Of a stretch of 64,000 nt of DNA, positions 39,520 through 50,332 are shown in pieces. The stretch's first letter is position 1. Each line of letters begins with the position of its first letter. The notes below the pieces were generated by a model. It had not been told where the DNA came from. It did not search any database and worked only from the letters and a program-made list of their open reading frames with translations. Origin of the DNA: Prorocentrum cordatum (taxonomy: Eukaryota; Sar; Dinophyceae; Prorocentrales; Prorocentraceae); the NCBI GenBank assembly GCA_963575745.1, contig CAUYUJ010019872.1:1-64000 (forward strand), given 5' to 3'. A program made the translations under genes and the position numbers.

Positions 39520-42428
39520 ATGGCTTTGACGGCGAAAGACCTTCACGAGCAGTATGGCCCTGAGCTGTCGCGGCCTCCCTTGGCCGACTGCGAGAGTGCG
39601 TATTATTTGCATCAGGCGCTCCGGGCAAAGGGTATCAATGCTAGTCACCAGGCGTGCAAGACTTGGTGGGCCAAGTATCGGGTTGTGACTGGCACGGTCA
39701 GTATTTCTAGCGCCAAGGAGCTGGAGGAGCAGCACGGCTCTGCCATCCGCCACCTGGGCATTGAGTATAATACCGCTTTCAAATTATGCCGGGCGCTCCG
39801 ACAGTTGGATCCACCACTGTATGTGCCAGATAGGGTCGCAACGGCGTGGCTACTGCAGTATTCATCCAAAGACACGCTTGTCCAAGTGCAGAACGCTGGC
39901 CACTTGGAGACCTGGTATGGAGAACGTATTCGCAAAGACATGCCCGAGGGGACCACTGACGGGGCCGTCTTGAAGCAGTGGCTCCTGGGACATTTATCTG
40001 TATCTGCTAACGCCAGGGTATGCCAGAAGTGGCTCAGCACGGAGTGGGGCGCCAAGGGGGCATTGAACACTGCCCAAGCTGTGGAGGAATGTATGGGCGA
40101 GCGTCTTCGACTCAATCAGTATCGGGAGAGCTTCGCCGACGAGGCCGCTGCGGAGGTCCTCTCGCAGCTTCTCTCGGAGAGCGATCCTCCCGTCGCTGTC
40201 AGCGGTATGGTTTTGAGGCAATGGTACGTGAAGTATCACCCTGACTCTGGACCTTTGCAGTATGACACGGCCGAAAAGCTCAACGCGGCACTTGGTGACC
40301 ACATGCGCGCTGTATATCCAGGGCTGAAGTGCCACACGTTGCATGCCGTGTTGCGTATGCGACGGAAAGCTGTCTTGGTGTCCCGCTCAGTGTTGAGAAA
40401 GTGGTGCGATGTGTATGCGTCGGTGGGCGCTTCAGTGCAGGCGGCGGCTTCATCCGCCCAGGCCGTCACCAAGCGTGTATTGAAGCGCCCGGCGGCACAG
40501 GTCGCAGGCGGGGTATTGAAACGGCCAGCCGCCGCCGGAGCTGCCCGCGTGGCCAAACGGCCTGCCGCGGTCGACTGGGAGGAGCCCGTATCGAAGCAGC
40601 AGGCCACGGCAGCTTCTTCCTCCACAGATGTGGTTTGTATAAAGCTGCTGACGGGGGATGCTGTAGAGGCGGCATGCGGCAAGCGGTATCGAGAGGAGGT
40701 CTCCGACCTGGGCCTTGACCTCCATTACCGGAATATGCAGGTGCGTCTGAAGGCCTGGGGGTATGAGGCGGGTTATACTGCCTGTCAACAGTGGCTCGGC
40801 ACGTATCGACTCGGAGACGCTGCCAAACATGGCAATTGCGCCGTCTACGCGTTGTCGCGCAGGGACCTCCAGTACTGGTATTACGTTGAAGGCTTGAGGG
40901 GGCGAGCGCTGGTGGACAAGTATCGCGCGAAGACCGGGGTATTTGCAGATCGTTCAAACCTGGAGAAGTGGCTGAAGGCGCCCTCCCAGCAGCTGGCACT
41001 GCTGGAGAATGCTCAGGACATGCATCGCCACGTATGCGGGGAGTTTGTCCTGGAGCAGCTGCAGAAGGGCGTCTCGGCCGAGGAGGTGAAACAGCAGTTA
41101 CTGGCGCAGTATCTCGTGGATTGCAGGACCACGCAGCGGCTCGTAGCGTATCGTCGCTATCGCGAGCAACGTGGCGAATACTGGACCAGCGACCACCTAG
41201 AGCAACAGGAGTGGGAGTTCTTGTATTCCTTGGTTTCTCTGGACAGCAAGCTCGGCCACAAATGGGCGGTTGGCTGTCGCGCCCGGGACAGCTCTGGCTT
41301 GGAGGCTGTGCGTGTATCCTTATGTCAGCGTTTGGGCGTGGCGGAAGAGTTTGTGCCTTTGCACAATCTGTCGGTATTTTTTGGTGAACGCGAACGGCAT
41401 GCCAGGTTGGCACTCGAGTATCCAGATGCCTTCGTATACAAAGATGTGGTGCCAGGTCCTGTGGTGGAGGCCTACGAGAAGACTTTCCAGGGCCAGGTGC
41501 TGCCGAAGACTGCGCACGCGTGTATCTCCGACAAAGAGCAAGGCTGGTATGCGAGAGCTTGCAGCGTGGCGTCAGCTGACCGTTGCATCGTATTCCCGAA
41601 AATGGCGGCGGACGCTTGTCTTGTTGCTGCGTATGTCATGTTAAAGTGCCAGGAGGTATTTCAGCGACAGTCTTGGTCCATGTCATTACTCACCAGTATC
41701 CAAGCCACCTACCAGAAGAAGTATCATCTGACAGACTTTGCGTTCTGGGTGTGCTACGGGAGTTGGTCCGCTTGCGAGGCCTGCGGTTCGTTCTTCTTCA
41801 ATGACGAGTATTTCTCGAACCGTGTATATCAGGATCGTAGCACGTCGGAACAACCAGACATGCTGGCGGCGTATCGTCGGCAAGTACCGCAGGACCCGGT
41901 GGTGCACGCCTGTGGCCAAGTTGGTATATCTTCGAGATGGTGGTATAAGCCAGGCATGTACACGCCTGTGGTTGCCACATGCCCGTGCTGTTCTGGTAAA
42001 GAGACTCCTCTCGAGAAGTTCAACCGCCGTATGCAGAACCACGGGAAGGCCCTCAAGGTTGCAAAGACGTCGGAGCTGTATAGGATCCCCTTGGCGACCA
42101 AGTCGGGCTACGAGGCAAAGGAGTGTATCACCTGGCCTCGATATTCGTTTGGGCAGTTCTCGCTGGACCACAGCACTGGACCCTGTATGCACGAGATGAC
42201 CGTCGACGAGTGTCGTGCTCTGAGCATCGTTGTCTTGAGGACCTCAGTTCAGCAAGAGAGGTATGGCGCTGCGCACCAGTTCAACTGGAAGAAGGTGGGC
42301 CTCTCGCGCGCGTACTTCAAGAAGGACCTCGTCTGCGAAGCCAGTATGCCTACCGATCGGTGCAAGGCTGCATTTCATTTCTTGAGGGAGCACAGCAAGT
42401 ATTACCGCGCCTTTCTGACGGAACAGAG
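39520..42428 (+). CDS. Helitron RepHel, exon 1: N-terminal repeat module and zinc region
   Basis: The start ATG (39520) is the first after the relict leader. Residues 5-300 and 378-430 contain six copies of a ~52-residue module with pattern L-E-x2-Y/H-G ... L-x3-L ... V-S-x2-V-C-x2-W-L-x2-Y, resembling a small helical DNA-binding unit. Residues 318-350 have three KRPAA motifs, possibly nuclear localisation or DNA contact. Further repeats ('DLQYWYYVEGL', 'LEKWLKAP') follow. Later, 'CEACGSFFFNDEYF' and 'CPCC' form the zinc region usually found before the Rep domain in Helitrons. The frame continues in exon 2 only if 42429-42811 is removed. GTAT is dense throughout (12 in the first 470 bp). I know of no named function for the module. 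Confidence 0.8.
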
Positions 42429-42480
42429 GATCCTCCTCCTCCTCCTCCTCCTCCTCCGACGACGACGACGACGACGACGA

Positions 42481-42564
<84 letters not shown>

Positions 42565-42598
42565 GCGACGGCGACGTCGACGACCACGAGGTCGACGC

Positions 42599-42636
<38 letters not shown>

Positions 42637-42811
42637 GCGACGGCGACGTCGACGACCACGAGGTTGACCAACAAAAAAAACAACAAACCATAAAATACAA
42701 AAACAAAAAAAAAAGGCTGGCAAACAAAATAACAAAAACAATACAATCAACAATTATTAATTGAAATAGGGCACATAACAAGTATGACAGTGGCTTTTTG
42801 ACTCCCCAGAG
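42429..42811 (+). other. 383-bp GA-AG intron or introner-like insert in RepHel
   Basis: The string CAGAGGATCC occurs at both edges (42424-42433 and 42807-42816). Removing 383 bp joins the two open frames without any change (...FLTEQR-IRIENRSS...); 383 is not a multiple of three, so the frames differ across it. With GA at the 5' edge and CCCCAGAG at the 3' edge, preceded by the pyrimidine-rich 'GGCTTTTTGACTCCCCAG', it fits the non-canonical GA-AG introns known in dinoflagellates. The 10-bp direct repeat also fits a target-site duplication. Inside are CTC and GAC microsatellites (42431-42665) and an A-rich stretch. It contains a single GTAT, unlike the exons. Confidence 0.7.
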
Positions 42812-44621
42812 GATCCGTATCGAGAACCGCAGCTCCTTGAATCTGTCCTCCTACGACCTCTTTGTTGTCCAGAAGGGTATCGAGTGTGCCATGTATCCCG
42901 TCTTGTACCCGACTACGGACTTCACTGATACGGGTATAATGGAGCACTACTATGCCCAGACCCAGGATAGCACGAATCGTGTGGTATCCATCGGCCTGTC
43001 TTGGACTCGGAAGGTGCTGTCCAGTGCCCGCGTATATGGCGAGCAGCGGGACCTGCCGTTTTTCCTGTGCGAGAAGCATTTGGCCAACAAGTATTTCAAT
43101 GCACAAGTCCGTGCCAAGAGCCTCGGCGTCACGGGGGACGTTATGGCTCGAGATTCGCAGGCCTCTGCGGGGTATTGGGAGATCGTGCAAGACTCCCTCG
43201 CTGATCTGGTGCGTATCATGCTCGTGCGCTGCTACGACGAGAAGAATTACGAGGCCCTGTATCAACGCTGCCGGAATCTCCGGGGACAGGTATGGCTTTG
43301 CGCGTTTCCGAATCTGTTCATCACCATCGCCCCCGCGGAGTGGAAGTTCCCGAGGCCGTATTTCATGGAGCCGTACCTGAGCTGTATTTTTGCTGGTGCC
43401 TATATCATGTCACTCCATATGTACTACCTGGTTCGCTGTATCTGGTTGTTCTTGGCGAGCCGCTGCGGCCACAGATACTTCATCGTTTACGAGTGGTGTA
43501 TGAAGACCGAGTACCAAGGCCGTGGCACCCCGCACTGGCACATCTGCGCGTGGGTTGTATGCTTTGGGCTGTTGCAGTATCTCCAGGGGCGCACTGGGAC
43601 GGCTGTGGTGTCGGCATTCGTCAAGTTCCTCTCGCTGGTATTCTGCGCCGAGATAGATGTTCAGATAGGCAACGGCCGTCTGAACTACATTTCTGGGTAT
43701 GTGGCGAAGGACCATGATGCCGTCGACGTCGGGCTCGGCGAGTATGTGCAGAAGAATGCTAACAGCTCCTGGCTGACCGCGTATCGCTTGCTCAGCAAGA
43801 GCAGCCCGTGCTTGCCGGAAGTGGCGATCCGTTTGGCGCAACTGTCGGAATTTGAGCGGTCCTACTCTCATGTATTGCTGTATCCACCGCAGCCGGCAGC
43901 CATGGTGAACTATGACGGGCGGCAAGGCAACTTTTCCTCCAGGATGTATGGCTTTTATCTGCAGGAGAAGAGGGAGCAGCTGGTCGCAGGGATTCCCGTA
44001 TCGGAGAGTTTCTTGGTATGGCACCGTGGCAGGGAGTATGACTCCTTCAACCACTGCGTTCATTTCCGCGGCGGCCGACATAATCAAAGGTATGAACCTA
44101 CGCAAGTGGTCGCCTGCAGGTACTGGTACGAGCTGACGGACGGGTATTGGGGCCAGCATTCACTGACTGTGCTGCCACATGTATACGCTGCACAATTACT
44201 CCCTCGGACGTTCAAACACCTGGACAGTATGAAGAATTTCGTGGGCATGATCGAGTATCTCATGTCCTGGAAGTGGTCGGGCTCTGTTGGTATCGTGGAG
44301 ACGTCGTGGGATCTGAAGTTCCATACTCATGCGCTTCCGATGCGAGTGGGTGATGACGGCCAGATACTTACATTCGGCACTGAGTATACTGCCGGAGGCT
44401 CTGTATTTGCCAATGACAGGGCAGCATTCGAGTACCTGCTCTCGCTGGCCCGACGCGATCTGCAATTTCGCGGTATGCGCGATGACCGTGTCGGCTGCTT
44501 CGAGCAGAAGCAACACGCGAATTTTCTGTTGTATATGCGTGTTGCTCAATGCGATAACGAGCCAGAGTACGAGTGCCTTCGGCAGGAGTGGGATACCTTG
44601 AACAGGCCGAAGTATGAGTAG
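42812..44621 (+). CDS. Helitron RepHel, exon 2: Rep (HUH endonuclease) domain
   Basis: Helitron N-like sequence 'FPNLFITIAPAEWKFPRPYF' is followed by the Rep core: 'MKTEYQGRGTPHWHICAW' with the HUH histidines at 43533 and 43539, and 'LNYISGYVAKD' with two tyrosines (codons 43686 and 43698) three residues apart, as in Y2 rolling-circle initiators. These Tyr residues would cleave and carry the DNA strand during transposition. The frame ends at a TAG (44619-44621), but the next codons in the same frame start the helicase (RTWGPEQADAIERV), so the stop is an interruption of a single RepHel protein. About 38 GTAT against 7 ATAC are found in this exon by hand count. Confidence 0.85.
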
Positions 44622-46215
44622 CGCACGTGGGGCCCAGAGCAGGCTGACGCCATCGAACGGGTCAAGAAGGGTGTATCGCTGGAGGACGAGGAGGAGAAGC
44701 AGAACAGTAAGCGTTTCTTGTATATCTCTGGACCGCCCGGCAGTGGGAAGACGGCAGTATTGTTGGAGCTGGCCATTTGGGCATGTGAGTCTCTTCAGGT
44801 CTTGATCGTGTGCCCCACGGGGTATCTAGTGCACCAGTACAAGTCCAAGCTGCCGGACAGACCTGGTATTGAGAATATCCGAGTGGACACGATACAAGGA
44901 GTCTTGAAGTATAAGAGGGCCGGGAAGGACGGCAAGGTCCGCTGGGCTCCACCCTCGGCTTTGAGAAGTATTGATTTGATTCTTTGCGATGAAGGCAGCC
45001 AGTATGAAGACCAGGAATGGATGCGTTTTTTTTGCCTCGGTGCGGGAGCAGCCGCACAAACCCTTCACTGGTATCGTCGCCGATTTTAAGCAGTTGCAGC
45101 CAGTATTGAGCGGGGGCCAGTGCGAGAACTTCTGCAACCAAATGGACAAGGTTGATTTGAAGACCGTGTATCGCACCGCAGACAAGCAGCACTTGGTTTT
45201 CCTGAATCGTATACGCGAGGCTCAGCCAGATCGAGCGTGTTTGACGGAGTATTTTGGCGACCGCCATTGGCATCATGAGTCTTTGGAGGCTTGTGTTGAG
45301 CGCGGTATGGCGTTGGCGTCGGAGAAAGGCCATCCGTTTTCTTGGCTCACGTGTACGAACGCAGGCTCGTCCGAGGTATGCAGAGCGGCTCTGGCATTAC
45401 TCGGCATCACTGAGGCCGATCTGCAAAAGGGTGGGTATTGCGACCCGACCACGAAGTCCGACTTACGTATTTTGGCCAGACCTGGTATCGTCATTCGCCT
45501 CAGTCGGAACTTCGACAAGCAGCGAGGCTTTGTGAATGGGGCGTTGGCCACGGTATGCGAGTCGCTTCGTGGAAACTCCGTGTTTACAGCCAGGCTGGTG
45601 GGCACGGGAAACATGGTATTGGTGCACCCCATCGAGGAGAACGGGGAGGTATTCCTGCCCTGCTGCTACGGGTATGCGACCACGGTGCGTCGAGCCCAGG
45701 GTGCGGATCTCTTTCACGGCTGTATTTACTTCGAGCAGAAGAAGAGAGTGGCTACGAGAGGGTATGGCTACGTTGCCTGCAGCCGCTTTAAGTCTCGCGA
45801 GGGCTGTTATGTATTCGGCAAGGTCCGCCGCAGTGACTTCCTCCCGGCTGGGCCTGAGCAGGATGGCGAGGTGCTGGAGCGCGGCTACGACTCGGTATCG
45901 TCATCTGACGACGAGGGGAAGGGCATCGAGTATGCCTGTGCAGATCAAGGGGAGTATGACGCGGACCCTGTTGTGTCCATGGACATGGGCAACAATCTCG
46001 TGGACTTCCTTGAGAGCGCCGAGGATACGGCAGATGTATCCAAGACCGACTGCCAACGTATCCTTGCAGACTTTGCTGCAGGTGCCGCTGCGGAGGCTGC
46101 CAATGCGCCAGTGTATGAGGAGATGGGCGTATGCAGTGAGCTCCCAGTGAGGGAGGCAGAGTGGGGCGAAAATGGTGAGCTGCTCGTCTACGGCGGCACG
46201 GCCACGCCGGAATGA
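44622..46215 (+). pseudogene. Helitron RepHel: PIF1-type helicase domain, frameshifted
   Basis: Continues the Rep frame after the TAG. 'WGPEQADAIERVKKG' leads to Walker A 'ISGPPGSGKT' (Lys 44748) and Walker B 'LILCDEGSQYEDQEW'. At 45026-45033 a run of eight T shifts the frame; the next frame continues directly with 'ASVREQPHKPFTGIVADFKQLQPV' (motif III), 'RLSRNFDKQRGFVNGAL' (motif V region), 'TTVRRAQGADL' and 'YVACSRFKSREGCYVFGKV' (the C-terminal motif of PIF1 helicases). A seven-T run would keep one frame. The acidic C-terminal extension ends at 46215. The domain would unwind the displaced strand in rolling-circle transposition. The T8 could be a sequencing error as easily as a real lesion. 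Confidence 0.85.
45026..45033 (+). other. T8 homopolymer, site of helicase frameshift
   Basis: The only point where the two helicase frames can be joined without loss of conserved sequence (W-M-R-F-F then A-S-V-R in the next frame). Confidence 0.8.
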
Positions 46216-46395
46216 TGTACGACGTATGGCGACGGGGGCGAACACAAAAAAACGTACACACGCGCATGTGGCCATGTCTGCCTAGTATCATATCATTTAT
46301 CCGGGCCTGCATGTGACCACCTGTTGTCTTTGGCGCATGCCTTGCATACGTATCACGTGCAATATGTATTATACGTAAGCTGTGCAGGTGGGTCA
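46216..46395. other. 3' spacer of RepHel
   Basis: Contains 'CATACGTATCACGTGCAATA'-type strings that belong to the 97-bp repeat unit that follows. No gene is seen. Confidence 0.5.
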
Positions 46396-46397
46396 AA

Positions 46398-47640
46398 ACG
46401 TGCCCCAACAATGCGTCCAACTTTTGTCTCTGTCCCATGTCTCTTATACGTATCTTGTGCAATGTGCAATTATACGACAATTGCACGTGGGACAACATTT
46501 GCCGCACAAATGTGACCACATTTTCTTTGTCTTCTCTTTTACGTATCAGGTGCAATGTGTATCATACGTGACAACGGCATGTGTGGCAAAATTTGCCCCA
46601 AAAATGTGACCAACTTTTGTCTCTGTCTCATGGCTGTCTTTTTCTTGTGCAATGTGTACTCATGTAACAACTGCACGTGGGACAAAAGTTGCCCAAAAAA
46701 TGTGACCAACTCTCTTTGTCTCCTTTATCTCATACGTATCATGTGCAGTATGTGTCATACGGAACAATTGCATGTGTGCCAAAATTTGCCCCAAAAATGT
46801 GACCAACTTTCGTCTCTGTCTCGTGGCTGTCTTTTCTTTGTGCCATGTGTACTTATGTAACAACTGCACGTGGGACAAAAGTTGCCCCAAAAATGTGACC
46901 AACTTTCTTTGTCTCCTTTATCTCATACGTATCATGTGCAGTATGTGTCATACGGAACAATTGCATGTGTGCCAAAATTTGCCCCCAAAATGTGATCAAC
47001 TTTCGTCTCTGTCTCGTGGCTGTCTTTTCTTTGTGCCATGTGTACTTATGTAACAACTGCACGTGGGACCAAAGTTGCCCCAAAAATGTGACCAACTTTC
47101 TTTGTCTCCTTTCTCTCATACGTATCATGTGCAGCATGTGTCATACGGAACAATTGCATGTGTGCCAAAATTTGCCCCAAAAATGTGACCAACTTTCGTC
47201 TCTGTCTCGTGGCTGTCTTTTCTTTGTGCCATGTGTACTTATGTAACAACTGCACGTGGGACAAAAGTTGCCCCAAAAATGTGACCAACTTTCTTTGTCT
47301 CCTTTTATCTCATACGTATCATGTGCAGTATGTGTCATACGGAACAATTGCATGTGTGCCAAATTTTGCCCCAAAAATGTGACCAACTTTCGTCTCTGTC
47401 TCGTGGCTGTCTTTTCTTTGTGCCATGTGTACTCATGTACCAGAGCAAAATTTGCCCCAAAAATGTGACCAACTCTTTGTCTCCGCGTTCATCTGTCTCA
47501 CGTGCAATAGGTATTATACGTAACCACTGCCTGCGGGTCAAAATATGTCCCAAAAATGTGACCAACTGTTGTCTCCTGTCACGTGCCTATCATACTTATC
47601 ATGCGCAACAAGTATTATACATGTAACAACTGCATGCGTA
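46398..47640 (+). repeat. ~97-bp spacer repeat, 13 copies, with conserved 24-bp motif
   Basis: Core motif starts TTTGCCCCAAAAATGTGACC and ends AACT. Copies begin at 46398 and 46497 (both degenerate), then 46592, 46688, 46785, 46881, 46978, 47074, 47171, 47267, 47365, 47451 and 47544, so the period is 96-97 bp in the middle. Two alternating half-unit types make a ~193-bp higher-order repeat. Between cores lie 'GTCTCTGTCTC', 'CATACGTATCATGTGCA' and 'GTGTGCCAAAA'; GGCAAAATTTGCC forms a perfect 6-bp inverted repeat around one base in several junctions. Frames across it are artefacts. Confidence 0.9.
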
Positions 47641-47689
47641 TCATACCTATCATACGTATCCTGAGCATACATTACGGATCTTGGGGCCA

Positions 47690-48165
47690 CCGTACGCTCT
47701 CTTGGGGCCACACTTTTCCCGGGGCCATCATAGGCTTTCTTGGGGCCACCATAGGCTTTCTTGGGGCCACCATAGGCTTTCTTGGGGCCACCATAGGCTT
47801 TCTTGGGGCCACCATAGGCTTTCTTGGGGCCACCATAGCTTTCTTGGGGCCACCATGGGCTTTCTTGGGGCCACCATATGCTTTCTTGGGGCCACCATAG
47901 GCTTTCTTGGGGCCACCATAGGCTTTCTTGGGGCCATCATAGGCCATCATAGCTTTCTTGGGGCCACCATAGGCTTTCTTGGGGCCACCATAGGCTTTCT
48001 TGGGGCCACCATAGGCTCTCTTGGGGCCACCATAGGCTTTCTTGGGGCCACCATAGGCTTTCTTGGGGCCACCATGGGCTTCCTTGGGGCAACCATAGGT
48101 TTTCTTGGGGCCACCATAGGCTTTCTTGGGGCCACCATAGGCTTTCTTGGGGCCACATAGGCTGT
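47690..48165 (+). repeat. 21-bp minisatellite (CATAGGCTTTCTTGGGGCCAC)n, about 21 copies
   Basis: Units of 21 bp, very homogeneous, giving in-frame repeated peptides on both strands (GFLGATI and KPMVAPR / AYGGPKK), which are artefacts. A degenerate outlier block occurs at 52270-52435. Related to the CTTGGGGCC family elsewhere in the window. Confidence 0.95.
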
Positions 48166-48254
48166 CTTGGGGCCTGTTCGGACTGAGCTGTTGTGCACGG
48201 CTGCGCCTCGCCGAGTGCTTGCCGACGGTCCATGTCTGTGCGTGTGTGTGTTGC

Positions 48255-48275
48255 TCATAGGCACTTTGGCTCAAG
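48255..48275 (+). promoter_or_regulatory. Relict dinoflagellate spliced leader before the 48.3-kb ORF
   Basis: 17 of 21 positions match DinoSL, including an uninterrupted TTTGGCTCAAG at the 3' end. It lies 32 nt upstream of the ATG at 48308, in the sense orientation. Confidence 0.7.
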
Positions 48276-48307
48276 AGGGGGTGTTCTTGGCCACGTATTG
48301 CCTTGGC

Positions 48308-49645
48308 ATGCAGTCCGCAGGGTATCTGTTCGTGCTGTCCTTTGTATTACTGCGTTTCACACGAGGCCAGGCAGGAGTGCCTGTCGTATGTGACTACCTT
48401 TTGGATCAGTGGAGTGTATTCGTCCAGGACTTCGATTCATTCTGTTGCGGTCTTGCCCGGCACTGCGAGGCTGTATGCAAAGAGAGAGGTGGCACGTATC
48501 TAGCCCATCGGGAAGGTTTGCACATCGCGTATTCTGGTTTGAATGTTATTCGCACTCTGCGCAGGGCTCGTATACGACGGCGCCTTGTTGCATTTGCGGA
48601 GAAGTGGTCGCACGTAGTATCGGGGCTTCAGCGTCCCCGTGTGAAGGGCGTCTCGGTCACGAGCGCTGACATCATGGCCATGGGGGACAGTATCCCGGAC
48701 TATGTGGCCGTGGCCGTTCAGAAGAACCAGGTGAAGATGGCAGGTAAGTATAACAGCATGGACTGTATGCGGTGTTTTCTTGCCATTCTTGAGTTTTGCA
48801 TGGGCTGCGCGCCAACGGAGTATACCGAGGAGCTGCACCAGTGGTTTCTGAAGCGGCAGTGTCGGAGGTGGAGACGCCATGCTGCGGCGGACCTCGCGTA
48901 TTTTGGTGTGCTTTCCTGCGACAGTATGACCGCAGCATTGGGGCGTATGAGGAGGGCTCTGAACACCACGTCTCAAGTGAGTGTCGCGACCATGTATGTA
49001 TTGTTCTGCGAGACGCGGCAGGCTATCAACAGGTATTCGCTGCATGGTCTTTGGTACCTCGTGGAGGTGTATGACAAGAGCAAGTCTGTGCGGCAAAACG
49101 TTTCGCGTATCCGACATGGGCTAGCATATAGTGTATCGACGCTTTCTCACACAATTCAGGTTCTGGAGGGGATCCGCAGCTGCGTGGGTGTATCACTCGC
49201 TGTCCTGCGGAAGGTACCCTGCAAGCGCGCTGGCGGACCTTTGGAGGTGGCGTATCAGTTGGGTCGCCGCCGTCTCTGTCCCAAGGTGGAATTGGACGGT
49301 ATTCCAGAGTTCCGAGTGCTGGCGAGTTCTTTGAGCGTTGTGACTCAGAAGGTCCAGACGTATGCGAGGCAGCATAGACAGCAGTATCGCGGTTTGGTCA
49401 AGGCTGCAAAGGGTCTGGGTATTAAGTACGGGAAGTCGCATACTGTGAAGAAGCTCGCTGCGCTTGTGAAGCGAGGTATGCAGAAGCCTTCAGGCACGGG
49501 GGCGCGGAAGAGGAGTTGCGAGGAGCTGGTATCCGCAGTGCACGCTCGCGGCGCCAGCGAGTATCAAAGAATGAAAATTCAGGGTAGGTGGGTCACCAGA
49601 CGTGTATCCAAAGTCAAGTTGGAAGCGTTGCTGTCTGAACCTTGA
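48308..49645 (+). CDS. Cargo ORF A, protein of unknown function
   Basis: 445 codons from the ATG at 48308, the first after the relict leader; an upstream open extension runs into the 21-bp repeat and is not likely to be translated. The start has a short hydrophobic segment (GYLFVLSFVLLRF). The body is rich in Arg, Ala, Cys and Val with helical character ('LHQWFLKRQCRRWRRHAAAD'). The C-terminal ~110 residues are very basic, with 'LVKAAKGLGIKYGKSHTVKK' followed by AALVKRG, reminiscent of SAP- or LEM-like DNA-binding helices, but I cannot assign a family. About 33 GTAT occur in 1.34 kb, in all codon phases. It may be a captured host gene or an element-specific DNA-binding protein. Confidence 0.65.
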   Translation: MQSAGYLFVLSFVLLRFTRGQAGVPVVCDYLLDQWSVFVQDFDSFCCGLARHCEAVCKERGGTYLAHREGLHIAYSGLNVIRTLRRARIRRRLVAFAEKWSHVVSGLQRPRVKGVSVTSADIMAMGDSIPDYVAVAVQKNQVKMAGKYNSMDCMRCFLAILEFCMGCAPTEYTEELHQWFLKRQCRRWRRHAAADLAYFGVLSCDSMTAALGRMRRALNTTSQVSVATMYVLFCETRQAINRYSLHGLWYLVEVYDKSKSVRQNVSRIRHGLAYSVSTLSHTIQVLEGIRSCVGVSLAVLRKVPCKRAGGPLEVAYQLGRRRLCPKVELDGIPEFRVLASSLSVVTQKVQTYARQHRQQYRGLVKAAKGLGIKYGKSHTVKKLAALVKRGMQKPSGTGARKRSCEELVSAVHARGASEYQRMKIQGRWVTRRVSKVKLEALLSEP

Positions 49646-49868
49646 GGGCGGCGTTCATCTGTATAGTTGCATGTTGTCTGACGCAGGGGTTGACCAGAAC
49701 TGTATGAAACAAGAGCATACACCGGTAATGACATACACATACACACACACACGTAAACATACTAGTCCGACGCGCATAGCTCTGCCTCTACACGCGGACA
49801 TGCACATATACAGTCACATACACCTCTAAACTTTTACGTATACATATATAGATATACGCGTACGTCAA
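49646..49868. other. Spacer after cargo ORF A
   Basis: Holds a (CA)n-like patch (49727-49755) and ATAC/GTAT-rich sequence. No gene is seen. Confidence 0.4.
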
Positions 49869-49869
49869 C

Positions 49870-50189
49870 TTTGCCCCAAAAATGTGACCAACTCTTGTGT
49901 CTGTCTCAGGTCTCTCACACGTATCATGTGCAATTAGTAGTATACGTAACCACTGCGTGTATGGCAAAACTTGCCCCAAAAATGTGACCAGCCGTTGTCT
50001 CTGTCTCATGCCTAGTATTACATGTGCAATACGTATTTTACGTGACTACTGCATGTGTGGCAAAATTTGCCCCAAGAATGCGACCAACTGTTGTCTCTGT
50101 CTCATGTCTATCACACGTATCATGTGCAATATGTCGTATACGTACCAACTGCGTGTGTCACATAATTTGCCCCAAATATGTGATCAACT
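49870..50189 (+). repeat. Spacer repeat, four copies of the 24-bp motif
   Basis: Cores begin at 49870, 49970, 50066 and 50166, about 96-100 bp apart, with the same inter-core strings (CGTATCATGTGCAAT, TATACGTAAC) as at 46.4-47.6 kb. Confidence 0.85.
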
Positions 50190-50332
50190 GTGGTCAACTG
50201 TGGTCTCTGCATTTGTATCATACGGATGATTTCCCATACGTATCATACGTATCAAACTGCAGCCGTATATTCCCAAAGTCGGCACGCCTGCACCAGTCTT
50301 CCCACTCGGAAGTGCATCCCCTGCGGTATCGT

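Noticed and set aside
40466-41413. Minus-strand ORF of 315 codons inside Rep exon 1
   Set aside because: Complementary shadow of the GC-rich Rep frame, with Pro/Arg-rich composition and no domain.
46324-47626. Repeated Cys-rich small ORFs in the spacer (MCAKICPKNVTNF...)
   Set aside because: They are direct translations of the ~97-bp repeat; frame openness changes with single indels and the minus strand is equally open.
46398-47640. CRISPR array from the regularly spaced 24-bp motif
   Set aside because: The sequences between motif copies are themselves repeated, not unique, and no cas gene is present.
48167-48307. Upstream extension of ORF A
   Set aside because: The frame runs back toward the 21-bp array and crosses the relict leader; the ATG at 48308 is preferred.
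50230-50332. Relict spliced leader before ORF B
   Set aside because: The best string (CCGTATATTCCCAAAG) matches only the first bases; not convincing.
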